Below, piece by piece: positions 46,616-54,837 of a DNA stretch of 64,000 bases (positions within the stretch are counted from its first letter, which is position 1; the number at the start of each line of letters is the position of its first letter). The stretch is from assembly GCA_025056565.1 (NCBI GenBank), contig JANWWA010000004.1, positions 125,689 through 189,688 on the forward strand, written 5' to 3'. Source of the DNA: Chloroherpetonaceae bacterium. GTDB taxonomy: Bacteria > Bacteroidota > Chlorobiia > Chlorobiales > Thermochlorobacteraceae. Position numbers and translations under genes: made by a program. Below the pieces are notes generated by a model that had not been told where the DNA came from, searched no databases, and worked only from the letters and a program-made list of their open reading frames with translations.

Positions 46616-47662
46616 TTAGCTGCGTAGATGAGAGCTATTTTCCACTGCTTTCGGTGGTAGCTCCAGAAGTGCTTGGCGATGAAGCAATCCGCGTGCAGCT
46701 TTTTGAATGCGCTCGGCAAGATAGCGCGTAAAATCATCCGTGTCATTGACACACGGTAAGTAGTATGCAGCACGAAACTTTGCACGGGACAGGACCTCAG
46801 CCGCATGATGGGTTTCGCTGCTGTCCGTAAAATAGCCACTAGCGAAAGCCACAGCGGTCTCTATGCCATGAGCTTTAAGCGTAGCGATGGCGTCCTCTAA
46901 GGTAGGGGTTGTCCAACGACCTCCGACAGTATGATTCAAGTAAGCCACTGTAATGTGTGAAAACAACTTAGGCGATGCTGCACGCAGCCCTGACGCAAGG
47001 CGCTCATAAAAACTTTCCGTCTCTTTTAAGCCATTGCGGAATGAGACAGGAGCCCCATTTTTCTGTGCAACCACTGTGCCATGCATAATGAGGATTAGTC
47101 CGACTCTGCCGTAAAGCGTCAGCTCTTGAATTTGAGACAAGATATAGGTGCAATACACTGCTGAGAGCGCCTCATCACGCCATAGCCCACCTATCACCGT
47201 GAGTTTGCTTAGCATATCGGGTGGAAAGGTCTGTTGTGCAAATCGGCAAAGCGTGCCGCAAGAGAGGTCGCCATCGATAGGGTTCATTGCAAGCACGATC
47301 ACACCATCATACCGCTGCATCGCATCCTGAAGCTGGTCTTCAGTGTAAGGGGGCGTGGTTTCAAATGTAGGAATGACCTCCAGCGTTACGGGCAGTGATG
47401 TTGCGATGTTGGAAAGGTGTGCTTTGACTTTCTCAGCTTGCTGGCGCGTAAGGTGATTGTGCGGTGAAAGGTATCTGGCTCGCCTGTATTTGAGTGTCAT
47501 CAGAGCACCACCAACGGTAGGAATGACGTGCAAGACAGGTTTAGGAATGTGCATATATGCAGAAGCGTGATGAAAGATATGACGAATCTGATTGCGGTAG
47601 GCAGAAAAGCTGGGTGCCTCCACTTCGCCGTGTGATGAGATAAGGACAGCAAATGTTTTCAT
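46616..47662 (-). CDS. hemH: Ferrochelatase-like protein (HemH family, divergent)
   Basis: This 348-aa protein has the class II chelatase pattern: an N-terminal SSHGEVEAP, a central LILIMHGTVV strand with the metal-site histidine, and the C-terminal ASGYFTDSSETHHAAEVL, where the SSET matches the usual D-ETL region. It probably inserts Fe2+ into protoporphyrin IX, but it diverges from E. coli HemH and another metal or tetrapyrrole is possible. The ATG at 47662 has a GGAG upstream; a longer frame to 47851 crosses the M61 gene. It starts divergently from that gene. Confidence 0.68.
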   Translation of the reverse strand: MKTFAVLISSHGEVEAPSFSAYRNQIRHIFHHASAYMHIPKPVLHVIPTVGGALMTLKYRRARYLSPHNHLTRQQAEKVKAHLSNIATSLPVTLEVIPTFETTPPYTEDQLQDAMQRYDGVIVLAMNPIDGDLSCGTLCRFAQQTFPPDMLSKLTVIGGLWRDEALSAVYCTYILSQIQELTLYGRVGLILIMHGTVVAQKNGAPVSFRNGLKETESFYERLASGLRAASPKLFSHITVAYLNHTVGGRWTTPTLEDAIATLKAHGIETAVAFASGYFTDSSETHHAAEVLSRAKFRAAYYLPCVNDTDDFTRYLAERIQKAARGLLHRQALLELPPKAVENSSHLRS

Positions 47663-47768
47663 CTGTTTTTCTCCGTTGTTTAGCAGGTGAAAGTTAGGCA
47701 TTTCACAGGGCTTTCTCACACTGCGATAAGAACGATTTTGTAATTTGCACGCAAGCCAAAGTGAGTCT

Positions 47769-49604
47769 ATGTTGCCGCTTGCTCGCGTTACTTGTCTCTT
47801 GCTACTCGTCTGCGGGACTGTCTGCTGGCTATACGGTTGCAGTTTTGGCATAAGGAATGCAGACGACCAACCCGCTATGTTTGTCTACATAGTTGATGCA
47901 ACAAAGCCGCAGCGAGGTGAATTTGCAGTAACGCTAATGCCGCGTGGCCTGCAGTTTCGCGAAGAGGAAATTTTTTCCTTACCTGCTTGGGCGCCAGGTG
48001 CCTATCAACTGGTGCATTATGGACAGTATCTGCGTAACCTGATGGCGTTTGACCATCGAGGGGAGCCACTAACAGTCATAAAAGTGGATAGTAACTCGTG
48101 GAAAATTCGACCTGCAACGCAGCTATCGAGGTTGCAATATTGCATTACGCAAATGCATCGTCCTGACTTGCTCTACCCTGAGACCACAGAGCTGAACGCC
48201 CAGCGCGGTTACTTCAACGGCACAAACGTGTTTGGCTACCTACACGGCTATAAAGACCTGCCTTGCATGGTACAATACCGTTTGCCAGAGGGCTGGCAAA
48301 TGGCATCGGCAATTGAGACAGCACCGAACTCACAGACAGCACATGCCAGAGATTATGATGAATTGGTCGATGCCCCCGTGATGCTGGGTAAGTTTCAGCG
48401 CTACGACTTTACGCTGCTTGGGAAACTGCACAGTGTCGTAATTGATGCTGATGCAAAGCCAATGCCCGATAGTCTTCTTGCACTGATTAAAGAAATCATC
48501 GTTACACATCATCGCTTCTTCGGTGAATTACCATACAGCAAATACCTGTTTCTCTTTCGCTTAGTGAAGCCGAAGACATTCTGGCAATTTGGTGCACTGG
48601 AACATCGGAATTCTTCGGCCTACTATATGCCACTCTTCGACTGGGACGCTGTGCGATACGACCCGATTGCAACCACAATCAGCCACGAATTTTTTCATCT
48701 CTGGAATCCTAAGCGCTTTCGTAGCCACTTGCTTGGCCCATTTGATTATCAGCACCCGATTCGGACTTCTACAATGTGGTTCGTGGAGGGCGTAACAGAC
48801 TACTATGCTGAACTCTTGATGGTAAAGGGGGGTATTATGTCGCCGCAAGTCTTTTTGCGAAATATGTTAGAACGGATTCGGCTAATGCACTTACCAAAAA
48901 AAAGGGAGAGTTTAGTGGCGCTTAGCCGAAGATTAGCATACATTGAGGACAACTCTGAAATGTTCCCATTCTACACACGGGGCACAGTGGTGGCTATGCT
49001 ACTGGATATTTACCTGCGCACCCACCACCCTGCACGGTGCGGCACAGATGAACTTTTGCAGAAACTCAATTTGGAGTATGGAAAACCAGAAAAGCCCTAC
49101 CACGATGATTCACTAGTTACAGTTCTCTCATGTCTGGCACAAGTTGATATTGAACCGTTCTACACGCGCTTCATTGCAGGGACAGACACACTGCCGCTTC
49201 ACGCTTATTTCAGCAAGGCGGGCTTCTACTACGGCAAGCGAAGGAGAGCAGTTCCACAAATGGGCTATTTCATTCAGCTTGACTCAAGTGGGGCACTGAA
49301 AGTGGCAAGCGTGTTGCCAGAGTCAGCGGCAGAACGAATGGGCTTGAAACCAGATGATGAAATTCTGGCAATCGACGATGTCGACACCAGCCGCAGCAGC
49401 ACACTCTTGGAAAGAATTTTCTCGCTTGAGGGTTTAAAGGCGGGCGCGCGAGTTCAGATACGCGTGAATCGTAGAGGCAAAGTAGTGAAGCTAACGGGTA
49501 GAGTAGGCGCTCAGCAAAGCACAGTAGAGGTGCTGGAACTCAACGAGCATGCAACGCCGCTCGAGGCAGAGGTGCGAAGACGAATGCTGACATTTCAGAA
49601 CTAA
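47769..49604 (+). CDS. M61-family metallopeptidase lipoprotein with PDZ domain
   Basis: This 611-aa protein begins with a hydrophobic signal ending in LYGCS, a possible lipobox. The N-terminal domain is beta-rich, the catalytic domain has HEFFHLWNPKRF at about residue 306 (HExxH type) with the downstream Glu in VEGVTDYYAELLM, and a PDZ-like domain is at about 510-590 (SAAERMGLKPDDEILAIDDV). This is the M61 glycyl-aminopeptidase order. The ATG at 47769 is preferred to 47745. The substrate is unknown. Confidence 0.85.
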   Translation: MLPLARVTCLLLLVCGTVCWLYGCSFGIRNADDQPAMFVYIVDATKPQRGEFAVTLMPRGLQFREEEIFSLPAWAPGAYQLVHYGQYLRNLMAFDHRGEPLTVIKVDSNSWKIRPATQLSRLQYCITQMHRPDLLYPETTELNAQRGYFNGTNVFGYLHGYKDLPCMVQYRLPEGWQMASAIETAPNSQTAHARDYDELVDAPVMLGKFQRYDFTLLGKLHSVVIDADAKPMPDSLLALIKEIIVTHHRFFGELPYSKYLFLFRLVKPKTFWQFGALEHRNSSAYYMPLFDWDAVRYDPIATTISHEFFHLWNPKRFRSHLLGPFDYQHPIRTSTMWFVEGVTDYYAELLMVKGGIMSPQVFLRNMLERIRLMHLPKKRESLVALSRRLAYIEDNSEMFPFYTRGTVVAMLLDIYLRTHHPARCGTDELLQKLNLEYGKPEKPYHDDSLVTVLSCLAQVDIEPFYTRFIAGTDTLPLHAYFSKAGFYYGKRRRAVPQMGYFIQLDSSGALKVASVLPESAAERMGLKPDDEILAIDDVDTSRSSTLLERIFSLEGLKAGARVQIRVNRRGKVVKLTGRVGAQQSTVEVLELNEHATPLEAEVRRRMLTFQN

Positions 49605-49746
49605 GTGCAAAGAATCCTATTCTGAGGTGCAGCATCGTACGATACTTCTCCCCTTTGCAACACCTCACTACGAAGAAACTGAGTCTACGGCAGCATCTGC
49701 GTGTCAGAACCTCACACTCTCTTTGCGAAAAAAGAGTGCCCAGCAG

Positions 49747-50436
49747 TCAGGCTGAGAGATGGGTGCGGAAAAATTTAAGTGAACGCTCCCACGCATCACG
49801 AGCGGCATCTGCGTTGTAGACCTCTGGTCTAGTGTCATTGAAGAAAGCATGTGAAGTATTTGGGTAAGTGTGAAACTCAAAGGTCTTACCAGCAGCTTTC
49901 AGCGCTGCTGCCAGATTAGAGACTACCTCTTGATTAACAAATGTGTCGTTTCCTGCAAATAGTCCCAAGACAGGGGCATTCAGTTTTGTAAAATCAGGCT
50001 TAACGGCTGGATGCACGCCGTAGAAGTCGATACAAGCTCCGATGTTTGGGTTCAGTGTGGCGGCAAAAAGCGCAAGCTGACCGCCCATGCAAAATCCCAC
50101 GACGCCTACTTTCTTGGACGAAACTGCTTCATTTTTGAGCAGGAAGTCAATAGCTCCGCGCAGGGTTTTCTCGGCCTCGCCGATGTTGAGTGCCATAAAG
50201 AGCTTGCTGGCTTCATCGGGCGAAGAGGTGGTAACTCCATCATACAAATCGGGCGCAAGTGCTGTGAAACCTTCAGCCGCAAACCGATCACAAACATCCT
50301 TGATATGGTCAACCAGCCCCCACCACTCTTGGAGCACGATGATACCAATGCCTTTGCCTGATGAGGGCTTGCTCAGATAACCACTTGCGCTGCGTCCGTT
50401 AGAAGGAAAGAAGACAATTTCGCCGTGATGTGGCAT
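49747..50436 (-). CDS. Dienelactone hydrolase family protein
   Basis: This 229-aa alpha/beta hydrolase has the Cys nucleophile elbow GFCMGGQLALF, Asp in LFAGNDTFV and His in PNTSHAFFND. LQEWWGLVDHIKDVCDRFA is typical of the family. It could act on dienelactone or other esters; no aromatic-degradation genes are near. The start is taken as the ATG at 50436 because an earlier ATG (50472) lies inside the putative -7 element at 50470-50477. Confidence 0.85.
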   Translation of the reverse strand: MPHHGEIVFFPSNGRSASGYLSKPSSGKGIGIIVLQEWWGLVDHIKDVCDRFAAEGFTALAPDLYDGVTTSSPDEASKLFMALNIGEAEKTLRGAIDFLLKNEAVSSKKVGVVGFCMGGQLALFAATLNPNIGACIDFYGVHPAVKPDFTKLNAPVLGLFAGNDTFVNQEVVSNLAAALKAAGKTFEFHTYPNTSHAFFNDTRPEVYNADAARDAWERSLKFFRTHLSA

Positions 50437-50469
50437 AGCTGTATGAAGTTTTTTGTTAGTTTGCATGTG

Positions 50470-50503
50470 CAAAGATACAGAATCTACTTATTCACTTGTT
50501 CAA
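50470..50503 (-). promoter_or_regulatory. Putative promoter of the dienelactone hydrolase gene
   Basis: On the minus strand TTG (50503-50501) and TATCTTTG (50477-50470) are 23 nt apart, the long end of the accepted range. The -7 match is exact. It places transcription after the ATG at 50472. Confidence 0.45.
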
Positions 50504-50599
50504 GCCGCTGCCGACTTTCTTAGCAGTATTTGTAAGCTATAAAAGACTCTTTTCCCCGATAAGCTGAGCCTTCGCAAATGCCCTAACTTCATCGCAGTG

Positions 50600-51826
50600 T
50601 CAGAATGCACTTGCATGTAAAACGCTGGACTGCTGAAGCATCTGTGCCAAAGACAAGGCAACGGCTTTTGCGCGTAGAAGAGCAGCCTCACGTTCGACAC
50701 GGGCGTGCTGACAAAATGCTTGCTTTGCAGCATCTGCTGCTTGCGGTTGCTGGCTGAGCTGAATTAGGCGCTGCAGGAGTGCTGCAGGGTCGGGGCAGTA
50801 GTCTGCCAGATGGCGTGAAGTAGCAACTGCCAAGTTGAATTTCTCTGGCCCTGGATTGATACGGTGAATCAAAATCGGGCCGGCATCAGTTTCCAGCAGT
50901 TCGTAAAGCGTAGCCGGCGCAATGCCAGATAGCACAGTAACGCTTGCGCTTCGAAACGCCAGTGACATTTGCTCGGCATTGAGAAAGGGGAGCGGAATAA
51001 TGCGTTTTCCACTGCGCTCAGCAAGGTCAGAAAATTTCTTATACGCACGTGCATTATTGCCGCAAACTACTAACACTTGACTGTTATGCCAATCAAACTC
51101 GTCATCTGTGGCTAAGACTTCGAACTGCTTGTAGAGATGTTCAACCCAATAAGTGCCGCCAGTCGCAACCACAGTAAAGCACTCGGGTAGGACATTAGAC
51201 ACCATCGGCAAGTTTTGCCGCTGAAAGGCGACTCTGGCCTCCATTTGTGATAGTGAGCGTGCAGCCGTAAAGGGCGAGCGAGGTATGTATCCAGCTTGAA
51301 GCGTCTGCGAAGCCAGCAAACCATATTTTTCTTGCAGCTTAGCTAAGTAAGCTGGGCTTTGTGCAATCACACTGTTGGGCAAAAGCCCTCTGTAGCGTGG
51401 CACGTGAATAAGAGATTCATCGAAGTCGGGAACGTAGGCAGCGATATGGGTATCGGCTTGTAGGCTTGCTTTGAGCTGCAGGAGCGCATATGTTTGCATA
51501 AAGTGCGTGCTCACGATAAGCCCTGTCTGTGCGCGTTCAAAGAACGGGCGTAACTCTGCTTTAAGTTGCTCAATGATGCTGCGCGTAAAGCAGAAGTAGG
51601 CGCCGCGCACCGCATCTTGCTCCATCAGGTCATAGAATCGGTCATAGAGCCGAGTAAATTTGGAGTAGATAACACGGTGTGCTTTCTCAATATCTTCAAC
51701 GGTGCTCTCAAAATACACCACACGCACATCAGGGGCGTAGCGCTTGAGAGATTCACCGAGCGAATGCATTGCGCTCTTGTGACCGCCACCAGCAGTAACG
51801 GACACAATCACAATTTCTTTTTCCAT
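50600..51826 (-). CDS. MGDG-synthase-like glycosyltransferase (GT28)
   Basis: This 408-aa protein starts MEKEIVIVSVTAGGGHKSAM, the N-terminal glycine-rich loop of the MGDG_synth family, with YSKFTRLYDRFYDLMEQDAV and STHFMQTYALLQLKASL further on. The C-terminal GT-B half contains VVATGGTYWVEHLYKQF and LSGIAPATLYELLETDAGPI, where UDP-sugar binding lies. It could make monogalactosyl-diacylglycerol, an important lipid of green sulfur bacterial membranes and chlorosomes, or act as a processive glucosyltransferase like UgtP. The ATG at 51826 excludes a 16-residue lead. Confidence 0.75.
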   Translation of the reverse strand: MEKEIVIVSVTAGGGHKSAMHSLGESLKRYAPDVRVVYFESTVEDIEKAHRVIYSKFTRLYDRFYDLMEQDAVRGAYFCFTRSIIEQLKAELRPFFERAQTGLIVSTHFMQTYALLQLKASLQADTHIAAYVPDFDESLIHVPRYRGLLPNSVIAQSPAYLAKLQEKYGLLASQTLQAGYIPRSPFTAARSLSQMEARVAFQRQNLPMVSNVLPECFTVVATGGTYWVEHLYKQFEVLATDDEFDWHNSQVLVVCGNNARAYKKFSDLAERSGKRIIPLPFLNAEQMSLAFRSASVTVLSGIAPATLYELLETDAGPILIHRINPGPEKFNLAVATSRHLADYCPDPAALLQRLIQLSQQPQAADAAKQAFCQHARVEREAALLRAKAVALSLAQMLQQSSVLHASAF

Positions 51827-52000
51827 TGCTCCGATTGAAAAGTTGGGAAAAAGGTTTTTTGAAAAGAACCGCAAAACATACGAATGCTATGCAGCCAGCG
51901 CAAGCAGCGCGGAAATTGCATTAATTTTGTCAAAGTTTTCACACTAAGTTGCGTTTATTGGTATGCCCAAAAATTGGCAAGTCGAGCTGCTTCTGCTGGT

Positions 52001-52720
52001 TCATTCAGACACTGCAGCACTGGAAAAGACACCCAGCACGCCATCTTTCATTTGCAAGCATCGGTCGGAGAGAGCCGCATAGCGAGGGTTGTGCGTAACG
52101 ATGACAAATGACACGCGATGCTCACGAGCGAGCTGAGCGATAAGGTCATAGAGCTTATCGCTGTTATAAGAGTCCAGATTGCCTGAGGGTTCATCAGCGA
52201 GCACAAGCGAAGGGCGGTTAATCAAAGCGCGCGCCACAGCGACGCGCTGCTGCTCACCGCCAGAAAGCTCAGAAGGCAAGTGATGCAACCTGTCTTGAAG
52301 ACCCACGCTGACTAGAAGCGCTTCAGCCTCAGCTTTGGCTTGCCTAAGGTTGCCTGTGGCAATGAACTTGGGCATAGCAACATTTTCCAGCGCGGTAAAA
52401 TCCTCAAGCAAGTGATGGAATTGAAACACAAAGCCGATATGTTGATTGCGGAATGCAGCTAGTGCATCAGGTGAAAGTAAGGCTTCTCTGCCCTGCACGA
52501 TGCATTTGCCTTGAAAGTGCACCTCACCACTATCAGGCAAGTCCAGTGTGCCTAAGATGTTCAGCAGCGTTGTTTTCCCGCTGCCTGAAGCGCCAACAAT
52601 CGTAATGATTTCGTTCTCGCTCACAGAAAGCGAGATACCACGCAAGATTTGAATCGGCTCACGACCTTTGGGCAGGTAGGTCTTGAAGATAGCTTTTGCT
52701 TCCAAAACAGGGCGTGTCAA
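52001..52720 (-). CDS. lolD: LolD/MacB-type ABC transporter ATPase
   Basis: This 239-aa ATPase has Walker [12 protein letters not shown], signature [15 protein letters not shown], Walker [13 protein letters not shown] and the switch His in VTHNPRY. It belongs to the LolD/MacB/FtsE group, exporting lipoproteins or extruding substrates with a permease encoded elsewhere. It overlaps the AI-2E family gene by 4 nt. No LolC/E permease is adjacent, so the LolD name is tentative. Confidence 0.8.
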   Translation of the reverse strand: MTRPVLEAKAIFKTYLPKGREPIQILRGISLSVSENEIITIVGASGSGKTTLLNILGTLDLPDSGEVHFQGKCIVQGREALLSPDALAAFRNQHIGFVFQFHHLLEDFTALENVAMPKFIATGNLRQAKAEAEALLVSVGLQDRLHHLPSELSGGEQQRVAVARALINRPSLVLADEPSGNLDSYNSDKLYDLIAQLAREHRVSFVIVTHNPRYAALSDRCLQMKDGVLGVFSSAAVSE

Positions 52721-53967
52721 AATTCCTTTACCTCCTCTTCGGGTTGGGCTTCGGGACGTGACTCGGCTGCCGCAATCGCAGCTTCGCGCTGTGCCAGATA
52801 GCGCCGCAAAACTTCCACCAAAAATGCGGAAAGCGGCACAGCTAAGAGCACACCAAAAAAGCCAAAGAAGTAGCCGAAAAGAAAAATTGCAAGAAATAAC
52901 ACAATCGGATTGAGCTTGACGCGCTCACCGATAATCTTTGGTGCTAACACGAAGTTTTCCAACGCATGACCTGCAGCGTAAATAATTGCAATAAGCAAAA
53001 TCGTCTGTGCGACATTTTCTCCAAACACGGCAACCAGCACGCTGGAAAGAAACGCAATGATGCCACCAATGTAGGGCACAAATGACATCACACCATAAAT
53101 AATGCCGATTAAGAAGGAATACCGCAGCTTAATGAGCGCAAACGCTACAGAGTAGAATGCAATAAGAATGAAGACGACAATAAGTTGCCCGCGCAAATAC
53201 TGACGAACAATTTCGCCGCCCAACAAAGCATACTCTTGTGCCGATTGGCGATACTGTGGCGGCACCAGCTGTCGAATCGTGCTTTTAATGGCTGGCAAAT
53301 CGCTAAGGAAGTAATAAGCAAGAAAAGGAATCAAGACAATATCAATAATGGCAGAGAGCAACTGTGGAAAGCTGCTGGCGATTGCAGAGACTGCGTTGGC
53401 AGAAAATGAGCCAATATCATCGGAGCGATGGCGTAACCACTCAACGACAGCGTCTTGCAAGTCTTTGCTATTCAGTCCGATTTGTGTGGCAAGAGGATGC
53501 TGCATCAAGTCTTGAATGAGTGCCTCAGCTTGGGCAGGAAGGTCAGAGAGCGTGTTAGAGAGTAGTGCCAGTTGTGCTGTGATAAGCGGCGTAATAAACA
53601 CGACCGCAAGAATCACACTGCCAACTCCAAAAAGTGTAATGATAAGGGCGGCAATACTTCGCGTGATACGTCGGTGCAAACGCATGAAAAGCCCGATAAG
53701 CGGCTCAAATAGGTATGCGAGCACAAACCCAATAATGAACGGTGCCAGAAGACCTGAAAGCGTTTTGGCAAACCATGCAATGAAAAGTATCACGCAAATC
53801 CAGACCAAGCGGTTGGCATAAAAGTTGTCGCTAATCGGGTAGAGCAAGAACACGGCGAGAATGAAAATGAGCAGCGGCGAGAGCACCTCGCGCACTTCAT
53901 ATGCGAAGAAAATTACAAGTAAGCTCGCTAGCGTAAGCAGGAAGTACTGCGTTAGCTTATCCGACAT
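52717..53967 (-). CDS. AI-2E/PerM family membrane transporter
   Basis: This 416-aa protein has about 7-8 hydrophobic spans, including LFAPFIIGFVLAYLFEPL-type LLAPFIIGFVLAYLFEPLI and GIIYGVMSFVPYIGGIIAFL, and FIIAIIYAAGHALENFVLAPKII-like LENFVLAPKIIGERVKLNP, the family signature. Members export autoinducer-2 or act as Na+/H+ antiporters. It overlaps the deacetylase gene by 11 nt and lolD by 4 nt. Confidence 0.88.
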   Translation of the reverse strand: MSDKLTQYFLLTLASLLVIFFAYEVREVLSPLLIFILAVFLLYPISDNFYANRLVWICVILFIAWFAKTLSGLLAPFIIGFVLAYLFEPLIGLFMRLHRRITRSIAALIITLFGVGSVILAVVFITPLITAQLALLSNTLSDLPAQAEALIQDLMQHPLATQIGLNSKDLQDAVVEWLRHRSDDIGSFSANAVSAIASSFPQLLSAIIDIVLIPFLAYYFLSDLPAIKSTIRQLVPPQYRQSAQEYALLGGEIVRQYLRGQLIVVFILIAFYSVAFALIKLRYSFLIGIIYGVMSFVPYIGGIIAFLSSVLVAVFGENVAQTILLIAIIYAAGHALENFVLAPKIIGERVKLNPIVLFLAIFLFGYFFGFFGVLLAVPLSAFLVEVLRRYLAQREAAIAAAESRPEAQPEEEVKEF

Positions 53968-54742
53968 CGTTCAAGACGCGCACTGATTGAAGTTGATGCA
54001 TCAAGACCGTCAGCCCTGAGAAAGCGCTAATTGTTCGGAGTCTTAGAAGTTCCCACTTTCTGCCCTCTAATTTGGCTCGGAGTTGAAACAGGGTGTCAAA
54101 ACGATAAACAGCTAAACTACGCTGCACAAACCCACAGCTTGAGGCACGCCGAATGGACACAGCAGACTCGTATCCTACTTCTTGGCACATTTCTACGGTG
54201 CGTCTATCAAACAAACCAAACGGAAAAGAGATTCGCTTTACAGGTTTGCCTAATGCATCTTCCAAGTATTGTTTGGAGCAGAGCAGCTCCCTTCGAAGGG
54301 CAGCAAGCGAAAGGGTGGTCAGTGCGCGATGCGAGACACCGTGACTGCCAATCTCCCAGCCTGCTACTGATAGCGCACGAAGTTCACTCAGCGAAAGATG
54401 CCGAAAAGCCCCGAAGAAATTTGCGTCCCAATCATTACGCTTCCCAATTGCATCCGTGATGACAAATACTGTCGCTCTGAGACCAAAGGATGCCAGAATT
54501 GGAAATGCAACTTGATAGGTATCCTCGTATCCATCGTCGAAGGTAATCTCTGGGCGCAAGGCAGACGGCAGCGACGCAAGCCATTGCACGTCTTGCTGAA
54601 AATCGCCGGGCAGACGTGTGCAGATGCCAAAATCAAGGCGTGGCGTGATTTTATGGTAACAAAAAATTGCCACTGCAGGTGCAATTTTTGCATAAAGAAA
54701 CAACAAAATCGCCTCGAGTGCAAGTTCAGACTTCCACATCAC
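53957..54742 (-). CDS. Polysaccharide deacetylase (NodB domain)
   Basis: This 261-aa protein carries the NodB fold: TFDDGYEDTY (motif 1, catalytic and metal Asp), SHGVSHRAL (H-x3-H metal site) and SFPFGLFDRRT (motif 3). The N-terminus is hydrophobic (LALEAILLFLYAKIAPAVAIF), so it may be membrane-bound or exported. The substrate, N-acetylated sugars of capsule or peptidoglycan, is unknown. It heads the minus-strand pda-permease-lolD cassette. Confidence 0.85.
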   Translation of the reverse strand: MMWKSELALEAILLFLYAKIAPAVAIFCYHKITPRLDFGICTRLPGDFQQDVQWLASLPSALRPEITFDDGYEDTYQVAFPILASFGLRATVFVITDAIGKRNDWDANFFGAFRHLSLSELRALSVAGWEIGSHGVSHRALTTLSLAALRRELLCSKQYLEDALGKPVKRISFPFGLFDRRTVEMCQEVGYESAVSIRRASSCGFVQRSLAVYRFDTLFQLRAKLEGRKWELLRLRTISAFSGLTVLMHQLQSVRVLNDVG

Positions 54743-54837
54743 GCCCAGCCCAAAAGCAGATTTGAAAAGACGCTCAAAAACCAGTGGTGCTGGCAGAAGG
54801 GCAGTGATGCGTAAATTCGAGCAAGAGAAAAAGCACT

